Notes: generated by a model from the letters alone, not told the origin. A DNA stretch of 64,000 bases from Enterospora canceri (GCA_002087915.1 LWDP01000002.1:21751-85750), one strand, 5' to 3'. Positions 16,392-26,060 are shown, counted from the stretch's first letter. Program-made: numbers and translations.

Positions 16392-17807
16392 TTACTGTTT
16401 TGAAAGTGTTGTACTTTTAGGCTTCTCTATTTTCCCTATCTCAGAAACAGAATGATTCAACTTAGGTGGCGTATTCTTTCTGAACTGCTCCAACTCCTCC
16501 AGAATAACCTTCTCCTTCTGATCAATCTCCTTCTGAATGTCTTTTTTCTTCATTTCTTCCTGTTGAGTGTTCTTATTGGATTCTAACTTCTTAGCCTGAC
16601 TCTTTTTCTTCTGTTTTGTTTCATTCTTCATTTTCTTGAGCTTATCCCGGGTGTTGTTTACGCTTCGTAACAGATCTTGTGTCATTTTAATCAGCTCCAC
16701 ATTGGATCGAACCAACTCCTGGTTGTCCATTCTCAATGCTCGAAGCATCATCAACTCCTTGTTCTTCAATTCCCTGTTCTTCAGGTACTCCATCTTCTTC
16801 TGCCTCAACTTCTGCTTCTCCTTCGCAATTCTGTACATCATGGCCATCATCTTCTTCCTCTGTATCATTTCATGTGCTCTACGCACCCTACGAATCTCTT
16901 CCCTCTTTCTTTGAGCATTCTTGAAGTCTTCTGCTATCAGTGTTCCCATACCAACCGCATTTGGCTTCTCAGCCTTCTTCTCTACCACTGACTTCTCCCT
17001 CAACACCTTGTCAATCTTCTGCTGTGCCTTCTCGACATCTGTAGCCTGTTTTGGTGCTGGTTTCACACTCTTAAAATCAACCCCATTGACTTTTTTGAAG
17101 TCTACGCCATTTTGTGTCTCTGTTTCCTTATTTTTGTTTCCTTTCACTGCATTTACGACTTCTTTCATCGAAACAACCTTCTTCATCGCCCCTCTTTCAA
17201 ACTCAGGTCTGTTCCCGTATTTGGATACATTCTCCTTGTACTTCATGTAGGCGTCCCTGCTTGGAAACTTCCTGATTGTGATGAATGGAATATTGAAATT
17301 CACATTTGGATTCTGTGACATCATCTTGTCTACTTCCGATACATCATTTGTTCTCAGCATCTTCTCAAATATCTGCCCTGGCAACCTGCTTCCCTCTTCA
17401 TTTCTTTCTGTGTTTTGTTCCACGTTTCTCTCTCCATTCAGTGGTATTTGCTTTGCTATGATTGTCATTCTCCTGGTTGTTTTCACACCAATTGGTGCAT
17501 TTTGTTTGTTAATCAAGTTATTCAAATTGGATTCCCTTCTATTCATCTTCTGGTGTTCTGCTTCGTGCTGATTAAACTTCTTCGTAAGCGTGTCCACTTT
17601 CGTGTCTATTCCATGCACCGTGTTTAAGATGACATCGACCTTAGTCAGTTTCTTCTTGTTCAGGAAGACAAATCTTTCTACCTTTTGTGACAAATCCACC
17701 AACCTGCTTCTCCCAGTGCCTATGTAGATTCCGACGTCCACCATTAAAAACATCACAGTGAGTGCTGCTATCAGCATCGCTCCATGTACTCTGTTAACGG
17801 TCTTCAT
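16392..17807 (-). CDS. Signal-anchored coiled-coil protein of unknown function
   Basis: A 471-residue protein with one hydrophobic helix at residues 10-28 (AMLIAALTVMFLMVDVGIYIG) acting as signal anchor. A mixed central region follows and then a very basic, charged coiled coil from about 285 to the end (EEIRRVRRAHEMIQRKK and similar). A short internal repeat NGVDFKKVNGVDFKSV lies near residues 230-245. The topology suggests a type II membrane protein with a large lumenal or extracellular coiled coil, although lysine-rich microsporidian spore-wall and polar-tube proteins are also charged. I recognise no family. Confidence 0.65.
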   Translation of the reverse strand: MKTVNRVHGAMLIAALTVMFLMVDVGIYIGTGRSRLVDLSQKVERFVFLNKKKLTKVDVILNTVHGIDTKVDTLTKKFNQHEAEHQKMNRRESNLNNLINKQNAPIGVKTTRRMTIIAKQIPLNGERNVEQNTERNEEGSRLPGQIFEKMLRTNDVSEVDKMMSQNPNVNFNIPFITIRKFPSRDAYMKYKENVSKYGNRPEFERGAMKKVVSMKEVVNAVKGNKNKETETQNGVDFKKVNGVDFKSVKPAPKQATDVEKAQQKIDKVLREKSVVEKKAEKPNAVGMGTLIAEDFKNAQRKREEIRRVRRAHEMIQRKKMMAMMYRIAKEKQKLRQKKMEYLKNRELKNKELMMLRALRMDNQELVRSNVELIKMTQDLLRSVNNTRDKLKKMKNETKQKKKSQAKKLESNKNTQQEEMKKKDIQKEIDQKEKVILEELEQFRKNTPPKLNHSVSEIGKIEKPKSTTLSKQ

Positions 17808-17873
17808 GTATTTGGATGCTTCTCATTTTTTAAGTAAACAGAATTGAAACAGTTTGAAGTAATAAACAACCCA

Positions 17874-19352
17874 TTAGTCATTCAGTGTATCAAGAAGAAT
17901 CTTCTTTGGGTTGGTGCAATGCACGTATCCCTTTGATTCAGCCTCTATGACCCTGTTCAGTGCAAGAAGCACCAACTTCTTGTTATTAGTTTTGCATAAT
18001 TCAGGTAAAATGCGCTCTATGAAGTGGTGGAAGTACCTGTGTTTGATCAGGAACTCAAATGTCATCTCATTTGCATCTTCAATGTTTGCCACACTGTGAA
18101 TGAACATGTTTCTATTGCATTTTAGAAATGGTAGTTCAATCCGGTCTGAAAACTTGCTAAAGTTGTCTACGAAATATGTGAGTGTCTCCTTATCGTAGTC
18201 AAATGTCTTAACCGAATGCTCTATCAGAAAGTTGATCAGTGTTCTGTACTCCTTTTTCTCCTGCAAATGTTTCGTATACTGGTTTATTAGGGTTTTGCAA
18301 CATATTTCATTTTCAGCTGCAAATTTCACAACTTCATTTGGATTTAGGATTTTTGTGAAGTCTGCATCTGCTGTTGTGGTATTAAAGATCACATTCTTCT
18401 GCTTTGAGAATGTGAGGAATCTGAGAGCCAGCAGTAAACTGATTTGTGACACCTCGTAGAATACGTTGGTTGTCTGGCTTTGAATCACCTTTGTGTTGTG
18501 GTCTACAATATGTGGATTTAGAATGCAATAGATCAGCTGCAAACTGTCTACCATATGTTCCTTGGACTGCTTTGGATATGTTCCAGTGATCAATATTTGA
18601 ATCAGGTCACACTCGTTAATCTGTTCATTAATGTTGAATTTGCTGTCATATTTCAATTTGTAGCAGCAATATTCAATCACATTAGGGAATTCCAAATATC
18701 TGTTAGCAAATATATCATAGTATACTCCTGTTACCTTGTATGATGATGCCCATTTTGATAAATCAAAGTTGTCTTCTGCTCTACCTGATTCAAATTTCTC
18801 AACAGCTGCATGCATTTCTGGTTTGATGTCTGTGAATTCACCAAAGTTTCCACGCACCAAATTCAGAATTGGATCACCGCTACTGATTTTGAAATTGGTG
18901 TTCAGGAACTCATTGAGCTTGTCAAAGAGTGACATGTTTCGTGTGAAATGCAACTGTAGCATGTGAAGATACATGTGCAGCTGCTTCAATTGATGTGAAG
19001 TATGCTTATCTTTGCATATTTTGATTTCCAATAGTATTATGCAACGTATTTCTTCAAGAAAGTAGAGCTTTTTGTTTTCCAAGTTCTTTAGCGTGTACAA
19101 GTTCACATAACTTGGTGTGGTACTAGTTTGTGAGACTACATCTTTGTCAAGCTGTTCATCTGTCCTGTTGTTTCTTGCTGTTTCTTCTCTTATCATTCTG
19201 TCAACCTCAATGTAATTGTTTAGCTTTGTTACTGTTTCCTTCGTATTTTTTATGTTCAGGAAAATGCAAATCTGTTCGTAGAGATTGATATAGAACGACG
19301 TGCTCCATATACACACTGGCTTGTATTTCACATTACCTTTTTTACTGACCAT
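17874..19352 (-). CDS. Large helical protein of unknown function
   Basis: A 492-residue protein, Asn/Lys-rich and predicted almost entirely helical, without transmembrane segments or a recognisable catalytic motif. The ATG follows ACACCC directly. The solenoid-like pattern of leucine-rich helices (SQISLLLALRFLTF, EKKEYRTLINFLIEHS) would suit a nucleoporin, a vesicle-tether subunit or another scaffold, but nothing specific supports one. The reading frame is long, uninterrupted and in keeping with its neighbours, so it is a real gene. Confidence 0.65.
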   Translation of the reverse strand: MVSKKGNVKYKPVCIWSTSFYINLYEQICIFLNIKNTKETVTKLNNYIEVDRMIREETARNNRTDEQLDKDVVSQTSTTPSYVNLYTLKNLENKKLYFLEEIRCIILLEIKICKDKHTSHQLKQLHMYLHMLQLHFTRNMSLFDKLNEFLNTNFKISSGDPILNLVRGNFGEFTDIKPEMHAAVEKFESGRAEDNFDLSKWASSYKVTGVYYDIFANRYLEFPNVIEYCCYKLKYDSKFNINEQINECDLIQILITGTYPKQSKEHMVDSLQLIYCILNPHIVDHNTKVIQSQTTNVFYEVSQISLLLALRFLTFSKQKNVIFNTTTADADFTKILNPNEVVKFAAENEICCKTLINQYTKHLQEKKEYRTLINFLIEHSVKTFDYDKETLTYFVDNFSKFSDRIELPFLKCNRNMFIHSVANIEDANEMTFEFLIKHRYFHHFIERILPELCKTNNKKLVLLALNRVIEAESKGYVHCTNPKKILLDTLND

Positions 19353-19412
19353 GGGTGTTTGGGTGTCATATCAATCATTTAGAAGGAGTATTAAAATTTT
19401 GATTCCCGCAAA

Positions 19413-19574
19413 TTACATTCTATTCAGAGAGTCAACAATTTGATCCAATGAATTGATTAGGTCGTCAATTTCAACAGCAATGGCTTGTTTGCTCTCCTTT
19501 CTACTTGCTTCCGCATTGAATTTGATGAATTTTCGTCTGAAGTTGTTTAGTGAGTTCTCCAAGGTGTTTTTCAT
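19413..19574 (-). CDS. Small coiled-coil protein, 53 residues
   Basis: The ATG at 19574 opens a 53-codon helical ORF ending in EIDDLINSLDQIVDSLNRM. Heptad-spaced hydrophobics (I, L, L, I, L) indicate a short coiled coil. The frame can be extended upstream to an ATG at 19697, giving 94 residues. The extension is not helical, includes FHHILSLIDVFSLTNLCHFY and has no CCC signal, so I prefer the short form. It is one of three small minus-strand ORFs in a row (19413-20139). The size and helical character resemble small kinetochore or SNARE-regulator subunits, but this is only a resemblance. Confidence 0.45.
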   Translation of the reverse strand: MKNTLENSLNNFRRKFIKFNAEASRKESKQAIAVEIDDLINSLDQIVDSLNRM

Positions 19575-19734
19575 ATAAAAATGGCATAAATTTGTTAAGG
19601 AAAATACGTCTATGAGGGATAATATGTGGTGAAAATGTACTTCTAAGCTACCTACTTGTATTCTAATGAATTGCCTACCTAAATCAGTCTCTTTCATTCT
19701 TTTCGAAGTAGATCATATCCAATGCCTAAGCCTG

Positions 19735-19872
19735 CTACCTGTTTCTATTTATGGTCATCCTTGTTATCATTTCATCCATCTTGATCATGTCATCTGTCCC
19801 ATCATTGCAAAAAATATTAAGATGCTTCGTTTCTTTACGGAGTTTATTAACATAACAGACGTGTTGAATCAT
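19735..19872 (-). CDS. Candidate 45-residue ORF
   Basis: A short ORF (MIQHVCYVNKLRKETKHLNI, then acidic and Met-rich, ending in TINRNR) lying between two other small minus-strand ORFs and 33 bp downstream of the one at 19906. It is the only minus-strand ORF with an ATG spanning most of this 330-bp space. There is no CCC start signal close to it and no recognised family. A competing plus-strand frame at 19666-20010 overlaps both neighbours and reads as hydrophobic antisense, so I do not call it. Confidence 0.22.
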   Translation of the reverse strand: MIQHVCYVNKLRKETKHLNIFCNDGTDDMIKMDEMITRMTINRNR

Positions 19873-19905
19873 GATTTATTCACACATGTACTTTGGTATA
19901 GAAGA

Positions 19906-20139
19906 TCAAAGCTGTTTGCTGGGGATAGGTCCCTCATCTTTCTCCTTGTTCATGCTAATGTTTTCAATCAGTCTGTTAAACAAATCATTTACGCCAGAAA
20001 TTTTCGATGATAAGTCCTTCATATTGCTGCTGTTTTGTAGACTATCGTCTAACTGCTTGTTAATCTCAGCCAATTGGCTGTATAGCTCCTCAGTCTGTTC
20101 GTGTAGCTCTCGTACTTTGGACTCAGTGATATTTTTCAT
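19906..20139 (-). CDS. Small coiled-coil protein, 77 residues
   Basis: The ATG follows CCATCCCCGTC, the local start signal, and opens a 77-residue protein that is almost one continuous helix (KVRELHEQTEELYSQLAEIN, then NDLFNRLIENISMN) with a polar C-terminal tail. The layout of a long heptad helix, a short break, then a second helix ending ..NIS is similar to Dad2-type subunits of the DASH/Dam1 kinetochore ring. Such short coiled coils match many things by chance. I treat it as a real small gene of unknown function. Confidence 0.5.
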   Translation of the reverse strand: MKNITESKVRELHEQTEELYSQLAEINKQLDDSLQNSSNMKDLSSKISGVNDLFNRLIENISMNKEKDEGPIPSKQL

Positions 20140-20304
20140 GACGGGGATGGGTTATTAGTGGAAATTTTTGTCAAGTTTTTAATATGTTCTAACATCATTA
20201 TATTGTAATAATCCATCAAATTAGGATATTGAAACCCATATTCAGGTATTACTCGTATAATACATAAAAATGATCATACCATAACAGGATGCCCCATTTA
20301 TTGT

Positions 20305-21315
20305 CTAGAATGAGTCAAAATTGATAAAGTTTGACGATCGCTTGTTCTTTGTCGTGAGCTGATCCTTTTGCTCTGCTGATATATTGTGCGTCTTGTAGTG
20401 TGCGTTCAAGTTGTCAGATCTTGAGAATCCCCTGCTGCAGCCGGGATATTTGCAGACAAACGGCTTCTCGCCCGTATGCATCTTGTTGTGTCGTTTGAGA
20501 TGCTCAAATCGCTTGAATGCGCGGTTGCATCCTGGTACTTTGCATTGGAACGGTCTGTCTTTCTTGTCGTCGCTGTCCATCTGCTTTCCTCTTGGCTTTG
20601 AAAATGGCTTCAATATTCCCCTCATAATCATATTCTTTTGATGGTTGTGAAACTCCTTCATATCTTCCATTTTATTCTGGGGTCTCAAATTTATCTGTCC
20701 CAGCCCAAAAATGTCATTAAATTTGCTGTATGTGCTGAATATCTTCTGTGACTTGAGCTGCATGGCCTCGCTAGCTGTGAAATATGTCTTAGGCGTCTTA
20801 TAGAGCAATGCATCGTATGGATCCTCCGTCTCCTTCTTCTCCTCTTCCGCCTTAGGAGCACTCTTCTTGAGCTGCTTCGACAAGAAGTCTCCGTCCTCAA
20901 GTATCTTCTTGTACAAATCCATGTCATTGTATTTGAATGTGATTGGCTGCTTGTTCTCCTTTTTGCTTACACCACCGTTCTCCAACGCAAACTTCTTTGC
21001 TTCTTCCAGTAGTCGCCCTTCAAGGAAGTTTGTGCAAATTGCGTATTTTGCATTTTGTACGAAGCTACTTACGTCTTCAGTGTAGACCTGTTGCTGTAGC
21101 CACCCGTAGATCGCTTCTGGCATCGTGGTTTCCGTAATTTGCTCAGTCAGGAGGACGTAGCTCCGTAACGAAATATACATCAATGAGTTTATGTCGTATA
21201 TTTCCATCTGCTCATTGCCTCCAGCCAGAGCGCATGCCTTGTGCTCGTTGATCTGCTCAGTCACCTCGAATATTTTTGCATTGTACTCCTCGATCATATT
21301 TTCACAATTGGGCAT
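20305..21315 (-). CDS. C2H2 zinc-finger transcription factor, STE12/MSN2-like fingers
   Basis: A 336-residue protein with two tandem C2H2 fingers near the C-terminus: C258/C263/H276/H280 and C288/C293/H306/H310, joined by TGEKPF. The finger helices FKRFEHLKRH and FSRSDNLNAH are the pair found in the fungal STE12 zinc-finger module and in MSN2/COM2-type regulators. The N-terminal 115 residues are helical and might be a degenerate STE homeodomain. That is weak, but a STE12-like factor with C2H2 fingers has been described in microsporidia. A basic stretch (KPFSKPRGKQ) before the fingers could be an NLS. The 3' end is followed by a 165-bp spacer. Confidence 0.75.
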   Translation of the reverse strand: MPNCENMIEEYNAKIFEVTEQINEHKACALAGGNEQMEIYDINSLMYISLRSYVLLTEQITETTMPEAIYGWLQQQVYTEDVSSFVQNAKYAICTNFLEGRLLEEAKKFALENGGVSKKENKQPITFKYNDMDLYKKILEDGDFLSKQLKKSAPKAEEEKKETEDPYDALLYKTPKTYFTASEAMQLKSQKIFSTYSKFNDIFGLGQINLRPQNKMEDMKEFHNHQKNMIMRGILKPFSKPRGKQMDSDDKKDRPFQCKVPGCNRAFKRFEHLKRHNKMHTGEKPFVCKYPGCSRGFSRSDNLNAHYKTHNISAEQKDQLTTKNKRSSNFINFDSF

Positions 21316-22183
21316 TTTTGTTTTTAGGCTTTAACTAGCCAATCAAAAACCACTATTCATTTGTAGAGTTCTCATTGGATAAAGGGTTGAAATAAACTAT
21401 GTTGTGATGTAGGGAGACAGGTATCAACAATTAAAACATACACGAGTTAATTTGATACTGAATTTGATCCATATTTGATTATTCATTCAATATCAAAATA
21501 TGATGAAAGAAGGCCAATCAGTTACATAGCAGAATGTGACATTTACTGATATTTGATTGGTGTAGAAGACTACAGTTACCATAACGGGCAAAAGATGACT
21601 TGATCAATTGGCTGTACTCATTAGGTAAACTGTCTCCTAATTGACTGAATAATGTTACACAGATTATACTAAGGATCTTCATTTTCATCAATCGTAACAC
21701 TTATCAGTAACGGTTTACTGGTATTTCCTGTGAGACAATGTCCATTATGTGTCTTCTAAGCTGTTATACTCCATTTATTGGTGATTATGATAATATGATC
21801 AGTTGATTCCATTTTATCAGACTAAGACAGTAACACATGCGGTGATAATTGAATATACTGTTATAAACACCATCACGACCACTATTTTCCAGTAAGGTCA
21901 AAAACATATAAAACTTTGCACTTTAAACATTAAACAAGTCAAAAACATTAAATTTAGCAGTAAAACATGTGATAACAATCCACCACTACTCATTGCACCA
22001 AAAAGTGATTTCAAAGACCTGTTTTTTCTGCTCACAATAAAATAAAATCAGTACATCAACCTAAATTATATTAATAATAAACAGTGCCACTAACAACAAA
22101 TTCATAAGTTCAAAACAATATCATTTTCTTATCACCAATGGATATTAAATTCCTTTTTAAGAGCAAAACTTTTAATGGCCCTT
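21316..22183. other. Gene-poor stretch, about 870 bp
   Basis: This is the longest region without a confident gene. It is AT-rich, with several short runs such as AAGTCAAAAACATTAAA near 21940. It contains one candidate small secreted-protein ORF on the minus strand (21518-21688). No tRNA, rRNA or repeat unit was recognised. The plus-strand end carries the arginyl-tRNA synthetase start signal GGCCCTTATG at 22177-22186. Confidence 0.5.
21518..21688 (-). CDS. Candidate small secreted cysteine-containing protein
   Basis: A 56-codon ORF whose first 20 residues (MKMKILSIICVTLFSQLGDS) are a textbook signal peptide: basic n-region, hydrophobic core, small residues at the cleavage site. The mature part has three cysteines in 20 residues (NCSLLHQ, SKCHILLCN) and an NxS sequon. 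It sits alone in a gene-poor region. No CCC motif precedes the ATG within 15 bases, and an AT-rich 56-codon ORF can arise by chance, so this is only a candidate effector. Confidence 0.3.
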   Translation of the reverse strand: MKMKILSIICVTLFSQLGDSLPNEYSQLIKSSFARYGNCSLLHQSNISKCHILLCN

Positions 22184-23857
22184 ATGATTTCATACAGTGA
22201 TATTGAGAACAAAGTTGTTGAAATCTTGTCAGTAGGTGGAAAGTACGACCGTGATCTAATCAGGAAGAGCCTGAACAAGTACATTGATGGTAACAGAAAG
22301 AACTTTGTCATATTCATGAACAAGATCAGCAGCACTCCTGAGGAGACTCTAAATGAGATGTACAAACACGTTGTTGAGAAACACGCTGACTTCATCGTGG
22401 ATGTTGAGAAGCAGAACAATTCGCTGTCATTCAACATCAACAAGAAGTCACTGTGCAAGGACATCGTGACTGCTGTTCTCAAGAAGAAGGAACAATTTGG
22501 TTCAAATGAGACTGGAAATGGCCATACGATGGTGCTTGACTATTCCAGCCCGAATATCGCCAAGATATTCCACGTAGGCCACTTCAGAACAACAATTCTG
22601 GGCAACTTCATCAAGAACATTCTGGTATTCAATGGCTACAAAACAGTCTCAATCAACTACCTCGGTGACTGGGGAAAGCAGTTTGGGCTTGTTCTGCTTG
22701 GATACGAAATGTTTGGATCTGAGGAGAAGCTGAAGGAGGACTCCTTGATGCACCTGTTCCACGTCTACGTTGAGGTGAACAAGCACAAGGAGCTGCAGCA
22801 GAAGGCACGAGACATCTTCAAGGAGATGGAAGAGGGAACAAACCAGAAGTATCTGGACCAGTGGAAGATGTTCAGGGACATGTCGATTGTCAAGTACAAG
22901 AAACTGTACAAGAAGCTGAATATCGAGTTTGACGTCTATTCTGGGGAGTCACTCTACAACGAGCGAGCTAAGGAATACGCCAACAAGTGCAGTTTCGCAA
23001 CCAAAGACAGCGACAAGTCGATCTTCGTCGACCTTGGCCCAGAAGGCGTGACACTGCTTCTAAAGAATGACGGAACCACCCTCTACATCACCAGGGACAT
23101 TGTTGCAATTCAGGAGAGGATGGCCCAGTACAAGCCAAAGGAGATCATTTACGTGGTTTCAAGTGAACAAGACCAGCACTTCAAGCAGCTGTTCAAAATG
23201 GCAGAGATGGATGGATACGACCAGAGCCACTTCAGGCACGTGAATTTCGGACTGGTGAAGGGGATGTCAACTCGTGAGGGAACAGTTCACTTCATTGATG
23301 ACGTCATCGATACGGCCTATGAAGTATTCTACGACTTCGTGAAGGACAAGGAGAATGTGCTGAACAAGAAGGACACTGCCCTACAACTAGCCATTTCATT
23401 CCTGTTGGTGAATGACTTTGGAGCCAAACGAATCAAGGGATACACGTTTGACATCAAGAAGCAGGCTACGACTCAGAAGGGACAGGCGTTGGGGCCTACG
23501 ATCCAGTACACGCATTGTAGGCTGGTCAGCATTGGAGAGAAGAATAGCAACATGGCAGCACCAGTTGAGTCAATCGACTTCAGCAAAATTCAAGACCAGG
23601 AATTGTGCAACTTGGCCTACAAATTGCTCTGGTTTGAGAAGATCAACGAAATGACTCTCTTGGACTACGAGCCATCGAGGATTGTGCTCTACCTGAAGGA
23701 TCTTTGTAATACGATCAACAGTGCAATCAACAACTTCATCGTCAAGGACGAGGAGAAGTCTGTTGCTGCTGCGCGACTGGCTCTGTTCAAGGCTGCTCAG
23801 GTTGTTCTTGGTAATGGAATCAGAATACTTGGATTGCTTCCACTTAATAAAATGTAG
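22184..23857 (+). CDS. RRS1: Arginyl-tRNA synthetase
   Basis: A 557-residue class I synthetase charging tRNA-Arg in the cytosol. The N-terminal Add1 domain occupies about residues 1-100. Then DYSSPNIAKIFHVGHFRTTILGN holds the HIGH-type signature HVGH, NYLGDWGKQFG is typical of ArgRS, and VVSSEQDQHFKQLF and FGLVKGMSTREGT follow; ArgRS commonly lacks a canonical KMSKS and has this KGMSTR form instead. The all-helical anticodon-binding domain closes the protein, ending GLLPLNKM, as eukaryotic ArgRSs end in a hydrophobic-x-x-M. I use the ATG at 22184 because it follows GGCCCTT; an ATG three codons upstream is possible. Confidence 0.95.
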   Translation: MISYSDIENKVVEILSVGGKYDRDLIRKSLNKYIDGNRKNFVIFMNKISSTPEETLNEMYKHVVEKHADFIVDVEKQNNSLSFNINKKSLCKDIVTAVLKKKEQFGSNETGNGHTMVLDYSSPNIAKIFHVGHFRTTILGNFIKNILVFNGYKTVSINYLGDWGKQFGLVLLGYEMFGSEEKLKEDSLMHLFHVYVEVNKHKELQQKARDIFKEMEEGTNQKYLDQWKMFRDMSIVKYKKLYKKLNIEFDVYSGESLYNERAKEYANKCSFATKDSDKSIFVDLGPEGVTLLLKNDGTTLYITRDIVAIQERMAQYKPKEIIYVVSSEQDQHFKQLFKMAEMDGYDQSHFRHVNFGLVKGMSTREGTVHFIDDVIDTAYEVFYDFVKDKENVLNKKDTALQLAISFLLVNDFGAKRIKGYTFDIKKQATTQKGQALGPTIQYTHCRLVSIGEKNSNMAAPVESIDFSKIQDQELCNLAYKLLWFEKINEMTLLDYEPSRIVLYLKDLCNTINSAINNFIVKDEEKSVAAARLALFKAAQVVLGNGIRILGLLPLNKM

Positions 23858-23884
23858 GGGAAATTATTATTATTTGCCCATAGA

Positions 23885-24400
23885 ATGGCTGTCAAAATAT
23901 CACGTGGATTTGTGAAGAGATTCATGAAGGCACTGTTTACGCTAGTGCTCTGGTTCCTATCCATTCCAAAGCGGGCTGTAGAAAAGAGTTTTCCTTGTGG
24001 GATTACACTGCTTGGTCCAGATAACATCCATGTCATTGAGGAAGGAGACTGGATAATCGTATTCAACAAGCCATCAGCAATAAAATGCAAGGATTTGTTG
24101 GAGCATAAAATTGGTCTGATTCAGGTGAGTGATTTGGAGAAGGCGAAATTGGCTGCCTTGTTTCAGCCACGAGAGTATTCAGAAATAATCCACTACAAAA
24201 ATGGAAGAATATCAAGCAAGCACGGAAACAGGGCCAAGTTGAGTGAGGTGTCGTATGCAACTGCATTTGATCACTACGTCTTCTTCAGGCTCAAGGACGT
24301 CCAGAAGGCATTCCTCAGCATCAATGGCCTGAAGAACATCATGATCAGTGTCAAGGGCATTGTAGAGGATTTGATCAACAATGAGATTCTCATTGTCTGA
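23885..24400 (+). CDS. Unknown 171-residue membrane-associated protein
   Basis: The ATG follows GCCCATAGA. Residues 10-28 (VKRFMKALFTLVLWFLSIP) form an amphipathic or hydrophobic helix flanked by basic residues, so the protein is probably anchored with a cytosolic or lumenal globular domain. That domain has alternating strands and helices (ITLLGPDNIHVIEEGDWIIV). No catalytic motif or known family is recognised. It is convergent with the TIP20/RINT1-like gene, with 4 bp between stop codons. Confidence 0.6.
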   Translation: MAVKISRGFVKRFMKALFTLVLWFLSIPKRAVEKSFPCGITLLGPDNIHVIEEGDWIIVFNKPSAIKCKDLLEHKIGLIQVSDLEKAKLAALFQPREYSEIIHYKNGRISSKHGNRAKLSEVSYATAFDHYVFFRLKDVQKAFLSINGLKNIMISVKGIVEDLINNEILIV

Positions 24401-24404
24401 TTCA

Positions 24405-26060
24405 TCATTCGTAGAGTTTCTTGACTTCCTTGTACAAATTGCTGTCACATGGCTTGTTTTCAAAGATGCATTCAAGACACTCCATTCCTTGATCAGAAAC
24501 CCAAATTGCCTTATCAAAGAGACTCTTTGTCTGTTTGAAGAACTTTCTGAAATCAAGATAGTCGCACGAATCAAATCGATAGACCAGGATCACACGGTCT
24601 GTGAAGTATTCATCAATGGTATCACCAAATGCACCAGATACCTCATCGTATTTGATACACACCTTGTAATCTTCAAGATACTTCGATGTTTTAAGCAGAA
24701 ATGTTCTCTTGTTTTCTGGTGTAACGTACATGAATGAGCCAAGTTCCTTGATGCAGCATTTGGCATCACTTTTTGTTAAATCACAAATCAGGCTCAAAAC
24801 ACCTCTGTTGAAACTGGTGAGTTCATTGATTGAATTTCCAAGAACGTTGTAGTTCGCCAATGTGTTGTAGTTGCATTTCACATCCAATTCCTCAGCAGCT
24901 AGAAAGTCCTTGAATTCCTCAATTTCACTAAAAATGAGACAAATGGCCTGAATTTCTTCTCTACTGATATAATTCAACTCACTTAGAAATTCCTTAGTAT
25001 GCAGAATGATCAATCTGATCACGTCTTGGACATCCATACTGTGATTTAGGTACAGATATGATGCAATAAATGATATATTCTCCTTGATCAGCAGTCTATA
25101 TTCTGTAAACCACTGCAAATAACTAGATTCATGAATTGTATCTAATCTGCTATGGATGTAGAGCATCTCTGTCTTTACAACGCCACTCTTTATAAATTTG
25201 TCAGGTAGATCTGTGCTGTATTCATTTTTGACTGTTTCTTTGAACCTGAAAAATGCTTTAGCAAATCCAAGAACAAATGTTCTGTTTCTGGTCAGCAACA
25301 ATCTATTGAATGTTTTGGTGATTAATGAATCCGTAATTTTGATCAAAAGTGATGCCATCGCCGTAGAACTCTCCCTTGCCTCGCAGTACAGTTCCATTTG
25401 ATCACTGGTTTCCTTGACTTCTTTCAGCAGAAAAGTGAATTGCCACTCTGGTCTATCGAGTCTACTGGTCTCCTTGTTCGATAGGAAGTGGAACATGAAC
25501 TTGTTTTGGATTCTTTTGAAGCAAAAGTCCACAAAAAGTGGCTGCTTGAAGTAGTCCTCCAGCCTCACCAAAAATGACAGATTGTGCATTGCATCTGCGA
25601 TATTCTCTGATTTCAGTGACTCAAACACATCCTTGATCATGCCATCAATTGTTTTATCAACAAACTCATTTGCCTTGTGCTTCAAATTCGGAAATTTGTC
25701 TAAATTCATTGCATAAAACCTGTCTAATTCCCTAAACAGCCCCAAATTCATCCTGAAATCCAGGCTGTTAATTTCCATTTCCAATTCTCTAATTCTCCTG
25801 GTGTAATTCGTATGAAGAAACTCCTTTTGCTCATCTTTATAGGCCTCTACGCTCCTCTTCAGATCCTGATACTCCACCTGTTTCTCCTTGTAGTCTTTCT
25901 TCAGCATATTTGCTATTTTTGCAATTGCGTTGTATTTAATCACCTTCTCCTCCAACTTGTTGTCCAATTCCTCCTGTTTGAGCAATGCTGCTTCCTCCTC
26001 GCGTGTTGCCACGTCCAGCTCCTTCTCAACCTGCTTCTTTGTTCTGCTCTCAAAAAACAT
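24405..26060 (-). CDS. TIP20/RINT1-like vesicle tethering subunit
   Basis: A 551-residue helical protein. An N-terminal coiled coil (residues 5-100) leads into a rod-like helical domain. Matches to the RINT1/TIP20 family include RIQNKFMFHFLSNKETSRLDRPEW (the F.YHF....T...DKPEW block) and the following FLLKEVKE. In yeast Tip20 belongs to the Dsl1 complex, which tethers COPI vesicles to the ER with SNAREs; RINT1 does the same with ZW10 and NAG. Yeast Tip20 is 701 residues. Coatomer zeta and RER1, which act in the same retrograde step, are also encoded in this window. Confidence 0.6.
   Translation of the reverse strand: MFFESRTKKQVEKELDVATREEEAALLKQEELDNKLEEKVIKYNAIAKIANMLKKDYKEKQVEYQDLKRSVEAYKDEQKEFLHTNYTRRIRELEMEINSLDFRMNLGLFRELDRFYAMNLDKFPNLKHKANEFVDKTIDGMIKDVFESLKSENIADAMHNLSFLVRLEDYFKQPLFVDFCFKRIQNKFMFHFLSNKETSRLDRPEWQFTFLLKEVKETSDQMELYCEARESSTAMASLLIKITDSLITKTFNRLLLTRNRTFVLGFAKAFFRFKETVKNEYSTDLPDKFIKSGVVKTEMLYIHSRLDTIHESSYLQWFTEYRLLIKENISFIASYLYLNHSMDVQDVIRLIILHTKEFLSELNYISREEIQAICLIFSEIEEFKDFLAAEELDVKCNYNTLANYNVLGNSINELTSFNRGVLSLICDLTKSDAKCCIKELGSFMYVTPENKRTFLLKTSKYLEDYKVCIKYDEVSGAFGDTIDEYFTDRVILVYRFDSCDYLDFRKFFKQTKSLFDKAIWVSDQGMECLECIFENKPCDSNLYKEVKKLYE

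Noticed and set aside
19666..20010. 114-codon plus-strand frame over the small minus-strand ORFs.
   Set aside because: It overlaps a better-supported minus-strand ORF with a CCC start signal and has no recognisable content.
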